From positions 496,001 to 560,000 of the forward strand of contig NZ_LIPG01000002.1 of the NCBI RefSeq assembly GCF_001905505.1: a stretch of DNA of 64,000 bases, in the 5' to 3' direction. Below the pieces are notes generated by a model. The model saw only the letters and a program-made list of their open reading frames with translations. It was not told where the DNA came from and made no database searches. This document shows positions 1-8,026 of the stretch, one piece after another (the stretch's first letter is position 1; the number at the start of each line of letters is the position of its first letter). The DNA is from Streptomyces sp. CB02058. Its GTDB lineage: Bacteria; Actinomycetota; Actinomycetes; Streptomycetales; Streptomycetaceae. Made by a program: the position numbers and the translations under genes.

Positions 1-1124
1 TTGAGGAGCCAGGGGAAGACGTCGTCGGGGCGCCAGTAGCTGAGCAGCACGCAGAGGAAGCCGAAGACCGAGGAGGCGAGCACCGCGTTGCGCGGGACGC
101 CCGAGGAGACCCTGCCGAGCACCTTGGGGCCCTGGCCCCGGGCGACGAGGGAGCAGGCCATGCGCGAGGCGCCGTAGATGTTGGCGTTCATCGCGGAGAG
201 CAGGGCGACGAAGATGACCACGTTCATGATCTCCGCGGCGCCGCTGATGCCGATGTGGTCGAGCATCGCGTAGAACGGCCCCACCTCGGCGACCTTGGGG
301 TCGTCCCACGGCACGAGGGTCACGATGACCGCCATCGAGCCGATGTAGAAGACGGCGATGCGCCACATCGCCGTACGCACCGCCTTGGCGACACCCTGCA
401 CCGGGTTCTCGGACTCGGCCGCCGCGATGGTGACGGTCTCCAGACCGCCGTAGGCGAAGACCGAGGCGAGCAGGCCGATGATGAGGCCCTCGGAGCCGTT
501 CGGCATGAAGCCGCCGTCGCCGGTGAGGTTCGAGGTGCCGGGGGCGTCCGTGCCCGGCAGCACCCCCAGGATCGCGAGCAGGCCGAGCACCAGGAACAGC
601 GTGATCGCGATGACCTTGAGCGCGGCGAACCAGAACTCGAACTCGCCGAAGTTCTTCACGGCGGCGAGGTTCGTGCCGAGGAAGATCAGCATGAACAGGG
701 CCACCCAGGCCCACTCCGGTGTGCCCGGCAGCCAGCCCGTGACGATCTGCGCGGCGCCGATGCCCTCCAGCCCGACGGCCACACAGAGCAGCACCCAGAA
801 CGCCCAGCCCGCGGTGAACCCGGCCCACGGTCCGATCGCCCGCTCCGCGTGGACGGAGAAGGAGCCCGACGCGGGATTGGCGGCCGACATCTCGCCGAGC
901 ATCCGCATCACGAACATGACCAGCAGCCCGGAGATGCCGTAGGCGACGACGATCGAGGGGCCGGCGGCGGCGATTCCCGCGCCGGAGCCGACGAAGAGGC
1001 CCGCTCCGATCACCCCGCCCAGGGCGATCATCGACAGATGGCGCTGTTTGAGGCCGTGGGTGAGCGCGGAGTCGACGGTGGGGGCTGCTGCGTCCGTGGG
1101 GGGCGGCGCGGAGGTCCGGGACAT
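1..1124 (-). CDS. Amino acid permease, C-terminus cut off by window edge
   Basis: Cytoplasmic-membrane amino acid:proton symporter of the APC superfamily (AAT/GABA-permease type). The ATG at 1124 opens a polar leader, then LKQRHLSMIALGGVIGAG and GLFVGSGAGI, the unwound first-helix motif that binds the substrate carboxylate. About 374 residues (roughly ten helices) are present, and the frame is still open at base 1 where the late WRPDDVFPWLL segment lies, so the C-terminal helices are outside the window. It lies 118 bases downstream of a paralogous permease on the same strand. The substrate cannot be told from sequence. Confidence 0.9.
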   Translation of the reverse strand, partial: MSRTSAPPPTDAAAPTVDSALTHGLKQRHLSMIALGGVIGAGLFVGSGAGIAAAGPSIVVAYGISGLLVMFVMRMLGEMSAANPASGSFSVHAERAIGPWAGFTAGWAFWVLLCVAVGLEGIGAAQIVTGWLPGTPEWAWVALFMLIFLGTNLAAVKNFGEFEFWFAALKVIAITLFLVLGLLAILGVLPGTDAPGTSNLTGDGGFMPNGSEGLIIGLLASVFAYGGLETVTIAAAESENPVQGVAKAVRTAMWRIAVFYIGSMAVIVTLVPWDDPKVAEVGPFYAMLDHIGISGAAEIMNVVIFVALLSAMNANIYGASRMACSLVARGQGPKVLGRVSSGVPRNAVLASSVFGFLCVLLSYWRPDDVFPWLL

Positions 1125-1242
1125 GGACAGGCTCAGTTCACTGGTCGGGACAGAGGTCGCCCACAGTCTGGCCACGCACCCCGCTCAGAGGGAACGTCCG
1201 TCCGCTATACGGTCACGAGGCTCACACAAGGTGCTCACCCGC

Positions 1243-2655
1243 CTACCGCGGACCGGACGCCTGCCGCTTCGTCCGTATCTCCCGCACGGCCGCCACGAGC
1301 AGCACGAGCCCCGTTGCCGCCGCCGACCAGAGCACCTGCCCACGCGCCGCGTCGTCGGTGAGCATCAGCAGCAGGACGGCCAGCAGACCGGCCAGGGTCA
1401 CCCAGGTCAGATACGGGAAGCACCACATCCGCAGCGTCAGGGCGCCCGGCGCCTCCCGCTCCAGCCGGCGCCGCAGCCGCAGCTGCGAGGCGGCGATCAG
1501 GCCCCAGACGAACAGCAGGACCGCGCCGACCGAGTTGAGCATGTAGAGGAAGACGGTGTCCGGCCACTTCAGATTGAGCAGCACGGAGACGAAGCCGAAC
1601 GCCACCGAGGCCAGCACCGCCCGCCTGGGCACCCCGCCGCCGCTCGCACCGCCCGACACCTTCAGCAGCCCGCGCGGCGCCTCGCCGCGCTCGGCCAGCG
1701 AGAAGACCATGCGGGACGAGCCGTACAGATTGGCGTTGAGTGCCGAGAGCAGTGCCACGAACACCACGATGTTCATGATCTGCCCGGCCGACGGCACCCC
1801 GATCGAGTCCAGGACCTTCACGTACGGGCTGAGTCCGGCCTGCTGCGCGGTCCACGGCAGCACGGTCACGACGACCAGCATCGAGCCGACGTAGAAGAAG
1901 AGGATGCGCACCACCGCGCTGCGCACCGCACGCCCCACGGCGCGCGCCGGATCGTCGGTCTCGGCCGCGGCGATCGTCACGACCTCCAGCCCGCCGAAGG
2001 CGAACACCACCGTGAGCACGCCGGAGACGACCCCGTCCCAGCCGTTGGGCAGGAAGCCGCCCTGGCCGGTCAGGTTCGTCAGCCCCACCGGGTCGGTGTC
2101 CGGGAGGACGCCGAGGACGGCCAGCAGCCCGAGTACCAGGAAGGCCACGATCGCGACGACCTTGAGCGCGGCGAACCAGAACTCGAACTCGCCGAAGTTC
2201 TTCACGGCCGTCAGATTGGCCACGGTGAACACCACCATGAACAGCAGCACCCAGAGCCACTGGTCCACCGCGGGTACCCAGCCGTGGGCGATCTGCGCGG
2301 CGGCCGTCGCCTCCACGGCGAGCACCACCACCAGCAGGAACCAGTAGAGCCAGCCCACGCTGAAGCCGGCCCAGCGGCCGAGCGCGCGCTCCGCGTGCAC
2401 GGAGAAGGACCCGGACGCGGGCATCGCGGCCGACATCTCGCCGAGCATCCGCATCACCAGCATCGCGAGCGTTCCCGCGATCAGATACGAGACGACGACG
2501 GCGGGCCCGGCGACGGCGATCCCGGCACCCGAGCCGACGAAGAGACCGGCGCCGATCACCCCGCCCAGGCCGAGCATCGTCAGATGGCGCTGCTTCAGGC
2601 CGTGGGCCAGGGGCTCGGACGGTACGGGGGAGTGCGTGGGGGGCGCGTCGTGCAT
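1243..2655 (-). CDS. Amino acid permease (APC superfamily)
   Basis: Full-length 470-residue APC-family amino acid permease, the usual length, with about 12 predicted membrane helices. Residues about 21-44 carry LKQRHLTMLGLGGVIGAG and GLFVGSG, the substrate-binding first helix, and the SFSVHAERALGRWAGFSVGW segment is typical of GABA/aromatic permeases. The ATG at 2655 is followed by a short Pro/Ser-rich cytosolic leader. It is very similar to the permeases on either side (below 1124 and at 4907-6352), so the locus looks like local duplications. It is divergent from bioY. The substrate is not assignable. Confidence 0.92.
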   Translation of the reverse strand: MHDAPPTHSPVPSEPLAHGLKQRHLTMLGLGGVIGAGLFVGSGAGIAVAGPAVVVSYLIAGTLAMLVMRMLGEMSAAMPASGSFSVHAERALGRWAGFSVGWLYWFLLVVVLAVEATAAAQIAHGWVPAVDQWLWVLLFMVVFTVANLTAVKNFGEFEFWFAALKVVAIVAFLVLGLLAVLGVLPDTDPVGLTNLTGQGGFLPNGWDGVVSGVLTVVFAFGGLEVVTIAAAETDDPARAVGRAVRSAVVRILFFYVGSMLVVVTVLPWTAQQAGLSPYVKVLDSIGVPSAGQIMNIVVFVALLSALNANLYGSSRMVFSLAERGEAPRGLLKVSGGASGGGVPRRAVLASVAFGFVSVLLNLKWPDTVFLYMLNSVGAVLLFVWGLIAASQLRLRRRLEREAPGALTLRMWCFPYLTWVTLAGLLAVLLLMLTDDAARGQVLWSAAATGLVLLVAAVREIRTKRQASGPR

Positions 2656-2913
2656 GAGCTGCGGATCACTCTCGGATCATTTATGGGGAACCTACAGTCT
2701 CACGGCACCGCGGCCCTTCCCCAACGGAGGTCCGGGCACACCCCCACCTCAGTGACCAGCATCACGCCGCCACGTGATTGCGCAACGCTCTTTGTCCGAA
2801 CCCGACTAGACCCTCAACCGCCGCTTTGTGGGCGGCTGATGGTGATCCGGCGACAGGGTGTCGGCTAACGTCACCCCCAGTCCTGCCTGCCGACCTCACC
2901 CGCGGAGTCCCCG

Positions 2914-3507
2914 ATGAGCACTGCTGCCGCCCCCGTCCGTTCCGGAGCGGTCCTCGCCGACCTGCTGCCCGCAGCCCGGCACCGCTACGCCGTGGACACG
3001 GCGCTGGTCGTCGGCGGCGCCGCCCTCACCGGCATCGCGGCACAGATCGCCGTGCCCGTCCCGGGCTCCCCGGTCCCCGTCACCGGCCAGACCTTCGCCG
3101 CGCTGCTCATCGGCACCGCGCTCGGAGCCCGCCGCGGCTTCCTCTCCCTCGCCCTGTACGCGCTCGTCGGCATGGCCGGCATGCCGTGGTTCTCCGAGGG
3201 CACCTCGGGCCCGGGCGGCGCGTCCTTCGGCTACGTCCTCGGCATGCTGCTCGCCGCCACGGTCGTCGGCGGCCTGGCCCGCCGGGGCGGTGACCGGTCG
3301 GTGCTGCGCACCGCGGGCACGATGGCGGTCGGCTCCCTGATCATCTACGCGGTCGGTGTGCCCTACCTGGCGCTCTCCACCGGCATGTCGATGAGCACCG
3401 CCGTCGCGGCCGGCCTGGTGCCGTTCCTGATCGGCGACGCCGTCAAGGCGGCGCTGGCCATGGGCGCGCTGCCGGCCTCCTGGAAGCTCCTCGGGCGCCG
3501 CGGCTGA
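2914..3507 (+). CDS. bioY: Biotin transporter BioY
   Basis: Substrate-binding membrane (S) component for biotin uptake, working alone or with an ECF module. The 197-residue product matches the family length and has six predicted helices. Diagnostic stretches are AQIAVPVPGSPVPVTGQTFA near residues 46-65, GARRGFLSLALYALVGMAGMPWFSEG, and the glycine-rich GPGGASFGYVLGMLLAA. The ATG at 2914 follows a GC-rich leader. No bioM/bioN energising genes are adjacent, so an orphan BioY or a shared ECF module elsewhere is inferred. It converges with the FAD oxidase gene with only 22 bases between stop codons. Confidence 0.93.
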   Translation: MSTAAAPVRSGAVLADLLPAARHRYAVDTALVVGGAALTGIAAQIAVPVPGSPVPVTGQTFAALLIGTALGARRGFLSLALYALVGMAGMPWFSEGTSGPGGASFGYVLGMLLAATVVGGLARRGGDRSVLRTAGTMAVGSLIIYAVGVPYLALSTGMSMSTAVAAGLVPFLIGDAVKAALAMGALPASWKLLGRRG

Positions 3508-3529
3508 CAGCAGCGGTGGGCACCCCCGC

Positions 3530-4816
3530 TCACCGGGCGCCGTAGGCGCCACCGAAGAGGCTCGCCGGGTCGTATCGCGACACCAGACCGGCGAGCCTCT
3601 CGTGCGTCCCGGGGCCGTGGAACGTCCGCGCGCGGTCCCCTCCGCCGAAGGAGAAGTTCAGCGACCGGCCGAGGACCAGGGGCGCCGTCGCCCCGGCCAC
3701 CTCCGCGTACAGCGCCCGCACCGCCGCCACGTCCGTGCCGTCCAGCGGTGACAGCAGCCGCAGCAGGAAACCGGCGTCCCGGTGGGGCACCGCGCTCCCG
3801 TGCGCGGGAGGGGCGGCCAGGGCGCCGCCCAGGTGGTTGAGCTGGACCACCGTCATCATCGGGGCCTTCGGCCTGGTCAGCTCCAGCACCCGCCCCGCGG
3901 CGTCGGCGTCCAGGTCGCGGAGCATCAGGCCCTCGCCGTAGTAGGCGTGCGGGAACGGCGGGTCGCTGTGGATGGTGTGGCTCTCGGTGTACGGCATCTC
4001 CCGCAGCGAGTCCGAGAGCGCGGGCCCGATCGCACGCAGCGGCGCCACCAGGGCCTCGCCGTCCGCGGCCCCGCCGGTGTACGCGACGCGCACCGAGACG
4101 ACGTACCGGCCCCGCAGCGCCGCGGGCAGTCCCGGCATGTCCGGGTAGCGCAGGGCAGCCACGGAGGAGGTGCAGGTCTCCGGCACCGCCCGGGTCCACT
4201 CCAGATAGCGCCGCAGCACCTCCGGGGCCGTGTCCCCGTCGAAGGCCAGCGAGCCGCCGTACAGCCGCGCCACCTCCACCAGCCCGGTCTCCAGCGCCGT
4301 CACGACGCCCAGCCGGTGGCCGCCGCCCCGCAGGCCCCAGAAGAGGTCCGGCTCGGTCTCGGGGGTCACATGGCGCAGCACACCGTCGGCGGTGACCACG
4401 TCCAGCGAGCGGACGTGGTCGGCGGCGTAACCGAACTCCCGGGCCAGGATGCCCAGTCCGCCGCCCAGGGTGTACGAGACGGCGCCGACTCCCGGGGACG
4501 ATCCGTTCAGCGGGGCGAGCCCGTGCGGGGCCGCCGCGGCGATCACCCCGCCCCAGGTGGCGCCCGCTCCGATCCGCGCGGTGCGGCGGAGCGGATCGAT
4601 CTCCACCCGGTCCATCAGGCGGGTGGAGACCAGCACCCCGCCCTCGACCGGACCGGGCAGCCCGTGCCCGGTCGCGTGGACGCGCACCGGGAGACCACGC
4701 GCCCCGGCCTCGCGCACGGCGGCCCGGACGCCAGGGGCGTCGGAGGCCTCCACCAGGAGGCCGGGGCGGATGGCGAAGCCGGTCTGGAAGCTGTCCACTG
4801 CGGGGGTGGCGGTCAT
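3530..4816 (-). CDS. FAD-linked oxidase, berberine-bridge/PCMH type
   Basis: Flavoprotein oxidoreductase of 428 residues, probably soluble. The N-terminal FAD-binding PCMH domain (about residues 25-200) has RVHATGHGLPG, whose first His is the position used for 8-alpha-histidyl FAD linkage, then the LGGGLGILAREFGYAADHV segment. The Cys used for bicovalent FAD in true berberine-bridge enzymes is absent there, so single covalent attachment is inferred. The C-terminal YDPASLFGGAYG matches the family tail. The substrate is unknown. A 25-base palindrome about 57 bases upstream of the start suggests control by a dimeric repressor. It lies downstream of a permease on the same strand. Confidence 0.85.
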   Translation of the reverse strand: MTATPAVDSFQTGFAIRPGLLVEASDAPGVRAAVREAGARGLPVRVHATGHGLPGPVEGGVLVSTRLMDRVEIDPLRRTARIGAGATWGGVIAAAAPHGLAPLNGSSPGVGAVSYTLGGGLGILAREFGYAADHVRSLDVVTADGVLRHVTPETEPDLFWGLRGGGHRLGVVTALETGLVEVARLYGGSLAFDGDTAPEVLRRYLEWTRAVPETCTSSVAALRYPDMPGLPAALRGRYVVSVRVAYTGGAADGEALVAPLRAIGPALSDSLREMPYTESHTIHSDPPFPHAYYGEGLMLRDLDADAAGRVLELTRPKAPMMTVVQLNHLGGALAAPPAHGSAVPHRDAGFLLRLLSPLDGTDVAAVRALYAEVAGATAPLVLGRSLNFSFGGGDRARTFHGPGTHERLAGLVSRYDPASLFGGAYGAR

Positions 4817-4872
4817 GAGGAAGGCTCTCCGTTCGCTCGCGGGATCGCGGGGCGACGGAGAGCCTTCCGGGT

Positions 4873-4897
4873 ATACCTGACATCCGCCGTCAGGTAT
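4873..4897. promoter_or_regulatory. Perfect inverted repeat, likely repressor operator
   Basis: ATACCTGAC, seven bases, then GTCAGGTAT: perfect 9-base arms with odd spacing, typical of TetR-family or similar dimeric operators. It lies between the permease stop (4907) and the oxidase start (4816), and a TATACC-like -10 on the minus strand overlaps its edge. No regulator gene is adjacent, so the binding protein is unknown. It has no poly-T tail, which argues against a terminator. Confidence 0.6.
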
Positions 4898-4906
4898 GTG
4901 TGACGG

Positions 4907-6352
4907 TCACTCGACCGGCGCCGCCGCCTTCGCCTTCCGGGCGCGGGCGTCGCGCACCAGCGAGATGCCCACGACGAGGGCCGCGACCAGCAGCGAGAGC
5001 AGCACCTGCTCGCGCCCGGCGTCGTCGGTCAGCATGTAGACGAGGACGAAGGAGATCATCGCGATCGTCGCCCAGGTCAGGTACGGGAAGAGCCACATCT
5101 TCACGATGAGCTTCTCGGGCGTCTCGCGCAGGATGATGCCGCGCATCCGGAGCTGGGTGAAGCAGATGACCAGCCAGACGAAGAGGGCGACCGCACCGGA
5201 GGAGTTCAGCAGGAACGCGAACACGGTGTCGGGCCACTGGTAGTTGAAGAACACGGCGACGAAGCCGAAGACGACGGAGGACAGGATCGCCGCCTGCGGC
5301 ACGCCCCGCTTGTTGACCGTCGCGAACGCCTTGGGGGCGTCGCCGCGCTGTCCGAGCGAGAAGGCCATGCGCGAGGCCGTGTAGAGGCCGGAGTTCAGAC
5401 AGGACAGCACGGCGGTCAGCACGATGACGTCCATGACCTGTCCGGCGTGCGGGATGCCGATCGCGTTCAGCGCGGCGACGTACGAACCGTCCTTGACGAT
5501 CGAGGGGTCGTTCCAGGGGAGCACGGTGAGGACGACGAAGATCGAACCCAGGTAGAAGATGGCGATACGCCAGATCACGCTGTTCGTCGCCTTGGAGACG
5601 GCGCGCTGTGGGTCCTCGGACTCACCCGCCGCCAGCGTCACGATCTCGCTGCCCATGAAGGAGAAGACGACCATCAGCACACCGGTGAGGATGGCCCCCG
5701 GACCTTCGGGGAAGAACCCGCCGGTGTCCGTGAGGTGGGCGAGGCCGGACCCCGCGTTGTCCGAACCGGGCAGGATGCCGAAGACGGCCAGCAGGCCGAC
5801 GACGACGAAGGCGCCGATCGCCACGACCTTGATCCCGGCGAACCAGAACTCGAACTCGCCGTACGAGCCGACGGAGACCAGGTTGGTCGCGGTCAGCACC
5901 ACCATGACGATCAGGGCCCAGGCCCACTGCGGGACGCCGGGGACCCAGCTCTCCAGGATCTTGGCACCCGCCGTCGCCTCGACGGCGAGCACCACGACCC
6001 AGAAGAACCAGTACAGCCAGCCGATGGAGAAGCCGGCCCAGCGGCCGAGCGCCTGGTCGGCGTAGGAGGAGAAGGAGCCGGAGCTCGGGCGGGCCACGGC
6101 CATCTCGCCGAGCATCCGCATCACGAAGACGACCATCGCGCCGACCAGCGCGTACGACAGGAGGATGGCCGGTCCCGCGGCGGCGATGCCCGCGCCGGAG
6201 CCGACGAAGAGCCCGGCGCCGATGACACCGCCGATGGCGATCATCGAGAGATGACGGTTCTTGAGACCGGCCTGAAGCCCGTCCGGGGAATCCGGCTTAC
6301 CCGGCTCGCCGGGCTGGTGGCCCGGCCCGGCCAGAGTCGTCTGCGACGTCAT
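4907..6352 (-). CDS. Amino acid permease (APC superfamily)
   Basis: Third APC amino acid permease in the window, 481 residues with about 12 helices. LKNRHLSMIAIGGVIGAG and GLFVGSGAGIAAAGP near residues 31-60 form the substrate-binding first helix, followed by the SSGSFSSYADQALGRWAGFSIGW segment. The ATG at 6352 is kept because the polar Gly/Pro-rich leader before the first helix is family-like. It is transcribed toward the FAD oxidase gene, but the palindrome between them suggests separate control. The substrate is not assignable. Confidence 0.92.
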   Translation of the reverse strand: MTSQTTLAGPGHQPGEPGKPDSPDGLQAGLKNRHLSMIAIGGVIGAGLFVGSGAGIAAAGPAILLSYALVGAMVVFVMRMLGEMAVARPSSGSFSSYADQALGRWAGFSIGWLYWFFWVVVLAVEATAGAKILESWVPGVPQWAWALIVMVVLTATNLVSVGSYGEFEFWFAGIKVVAIGAFVVVGLLAVFGILPGSDNAGSGLAHLTDTGGFFPEGPGAILTGVLMVVFSFMGSEIVTLAAGESEDPQRAVSKATNSVIWRIAIFYLGSIFVVLTVLPWNDPSIVKDGSYVAALNAIGIPHAGQVMDVIVLTAVLSCLNSGLYTASRMAFSLGQRGDAPKAFATVNKRGVPQAAILSSVVFGFVAVFFNYQWPDTVFAFLLNSSGAVALFVWLVICFTQLRMRGIILRETPEKLIVKMWLFPYLTWATIAMISFVLVYMLTDDAGREQVLLSLLVAALVVGISLVRDARARKAKAAAPVE

Positions 6353-6605
6353 GGATCGAATCCTTACGTTTTCTGATCACGTGTGTCGGGTCGTGCCCGC
6401 AGCGGGGGTGGTGCGCGGGCACGGCCACGCATTCAAGCCCGAGCGATGCCGGAACCGGAACCCCCTCTTCCGTTTCCTTGACCCGATCGTTGCGCGAGTG
6501 GTGTTGCCCACAGACCGAGGTCCGCGGGTCCGGGGCCCGGCGCGGTGCTGTGCGCCCCGACCCCGCTGACGGTTACCCGGCCCCGTCCGTGTCACACTTC
6601 GCTCC

Positions 6606-7094
6606 ATGCGCGTGTACCTCGGCTCCGACCATGCCGGCTTCGAACTGAAGAACCACCTCGTCGAGTGGCTCACGGCCAACGGCCACGAGGCCGTCGACTG
6701 CGGTCCCCACATCTATGACGCCCAGGACGACTACCCGCCGTTCTGCCTCCGCGCCGCCGAGCGGACGGCCGCGGACAAGGACAGCCTCGGCATCGTCATC
6801 GGCGGCTCGGGCAACGGCGAGCAGATCGCCGCGAACAAGGTCAAGGGCGTCCGCGCCGCGCTCGCCTGGAGCGAGCAGACCGCCGCGCTCGGCCGCGAGC
6901 ACAACGACGCCAACGTCGTGGCCATCGGCGGCCGGATGCACACGGTGGAGGAGTCCACCAGGTTCGTCGAGATCTTCCTCGGCACCCCGTACTCCGGTGA
7001 GGAACGCCACACCCGCCGCATCGAGATGCTCTCGGCCTACGAGACCACCGGCGAGCTCCCCCCGATCCCGGCCCACCACCCGCAGCAGGGCTGA
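6606..7094 (+). CDS. rpiB: Ribose-5-phosphate isomerase B
   Basis: Interconverts ribose-5-phosphate and ribulose-5-phosphate in the pentose phosphate pathway (cytosolic). The 162-residue protein opens with MRVYLGSDHAGFELK, the phosphate/substrate loop of RpiB. The active-site loop reads GGSGNGEQIAANK: the Cys used as base in the E. coli type is replaced, and the Glu of NGEQ corresponds to the catalytic Glu described for Mycobacterium tuberculosis RpiB. GGRMHTVEES follows near residue 115. A strong 15-base-pair hairpin terminator follows, so it is probably monocistronic. Its ribulose-5-phosphate product is also the precursor used by the CDP-ribitol enzyme at 56376. Confidence 0.95.
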   Translation: MRVYLGSDHAGFELKNHLVEWLTANGHEAVDCGPHIYDAQDDYPPFCLRAAERTAADKDSLGIVIGGSGNGEQIAANKVKGVRAALAWSEQTAALGREHNDANVVAIGGRMHTVEESTRFVEIFLGTPYSGEERHTRRIEMLSAYETTGELPPIPAHHPQQG

Positions 7095-7113
7095 GAGGCC
7101 CCCATCCGCCTCC

Positions 7114-7147
7114 CTCGTGCCGCCGGGTCCGTACCCGGCGGCACGAG
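7114..7147 (+). terminator. Intrinsic terminator hairpin after rpiB
   Basis: Perfect 15-base-pair stem (CTCGTGCCGCCGGGT paired with its complement) with the four-base loop CCGT. It lies 20 bases after the rpiB stop and just upstream of the next gene's ribosome binding site. It has no T-run, as is usual in streptomycetes. Confidence 0.75.
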
Positions 7148-7168
7148 CGCGTTACCAGGAGACCTGCC

Positions 7169-7990
7169 GTGCCCGAGGGGCATACGATCCACCGCCTCGC
7201 GGTGGACCACCACGAGCGGTTCGCGGGCCGTCCGGTGCGCGTGAGCAGCCCGCAGGGCAAGTTCTCCGGCGGCGCGGCGCTGCTCGACGGCCGGACCTTC
7301 ACCGGCGTCGACGCCCACGGCAAGCACCTCTTCCTCGGCTTCGAGGGCTCGGCCTGGGTCCACATCCACCTCGGCCTCTTCGGCAAGCTCGGCTTCGGCA
7401 CGGTCCCCGCGCCGCCGCCCACCGACACGGTCCGCCTGCGGTTGCTCAACGACGCCCACCACGCGGATCTGCGCGGCCCCACCACCTGCGCCCTGATCAC
7501 CGGCCCCGAGAAGCGCGCGATACACGACCGGCTCGGCCCGGACCCGCTGCGCGCCGACGAGGACGGCGAGCGCGCCTGGCGGCGGATCTCACGCAGCCGG
7601 GTCACGGTCGCCGCCCTGCTGATGGACCAGAAGGTCGTCGCGGGCGTCGGCAACGTCTACCGCGCGGAGGTCCTCTTCCGGCACGGCATCGACCCGTACC
7701 TCCCCGGCAAGGACCTCACCCGCGCCGAGTGGGACGCCGTCTGGGCCGACCTCGGCGTGCTGATGCGCGAGGGCGTACGGAACAACCGGATCGACACCGT
7801 CCGCCCCGAGCACCTGCCCGAGGCGATGGGCCGCCCCCCGCGGGTCGACGACCACGGCGGCGAGGTGTACGTCTACCGGCGGGCCCGGCAGGGCTGTCAC
7901 ATCTGCGGTACGGAGATCCGCACGGCGGACCTGGCGGCGCGCAACCTCTTCTGGTGCCCCGCCTGCCAGCCGTCCGCATCGGGCCGGTAG
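7169..7990 (+). CDS. Fpg/Nei-family DNA glycosylase
   Basis: Base-excision repair glycosylase/AP lyase of 273 residues. After removal of the initiator residue the protein begins PEGHTIHRLA: the N-terminal Pro is the Schiff-base nucleophile and the Glu the general acid. A helix-two-turn-helix region with MDQKVVAGVGNVYRAEVLF lies near residues 152-170. The C-terminal zinc finger has CHIC and CPAC pairs (about residues 243-268). The GTG at 7169, preceded by CCAGGAGACC, must be the start because the catalytic Pro has to be residue 2. The PEGH opening resembles the actinobacterial Nei2 type more than classical MutM. It is convergent with the acetyltransferase gene. Confidence 0.92.
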   Translation: MPEGHTIHRLAVDHHERFAGRPVRVSSPQGKFSGGAALLDGRTFTGVDAHGKHLFLGFEGSAWVHIHLGLFGKLGFGTVPAPPPTDTVRLRLLNDAHHADLRGPTTCALITGPEKRAIHDRLGPDPLRADEDGERAWRRISRSRVTVAALLMDQKVVAGVGNVYRAEVLFRHGIDPYLPGKDLTRAEWDAVWADLGVLMREGVRNNRIDTVRPEHLPEAMGRPPRVDDHGGEVYVYRRARQGCHICGTEIRTADLAARNLFWCPACQPSASGR

Positions 7991-8026
7991 CCGCGCCCTC
8001 CCGCACCGGCCCCGGCCCGCCCCGGA

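Noticed and set aside
1048..2868. Long plus-strand open frame (about 600 codons) across the permease genes
   Set aside because: It is antisense to two clear permease genes; its product is Arg/His/Gln-rich without any domain, a typical high-GC antisense artefact.
4230..4880. Plus-strand open frames opposite the FAD oxidase
   Set aside because: Antisense to a gene with clear PCMH flavoprotein motifs; composition typical of shadows.
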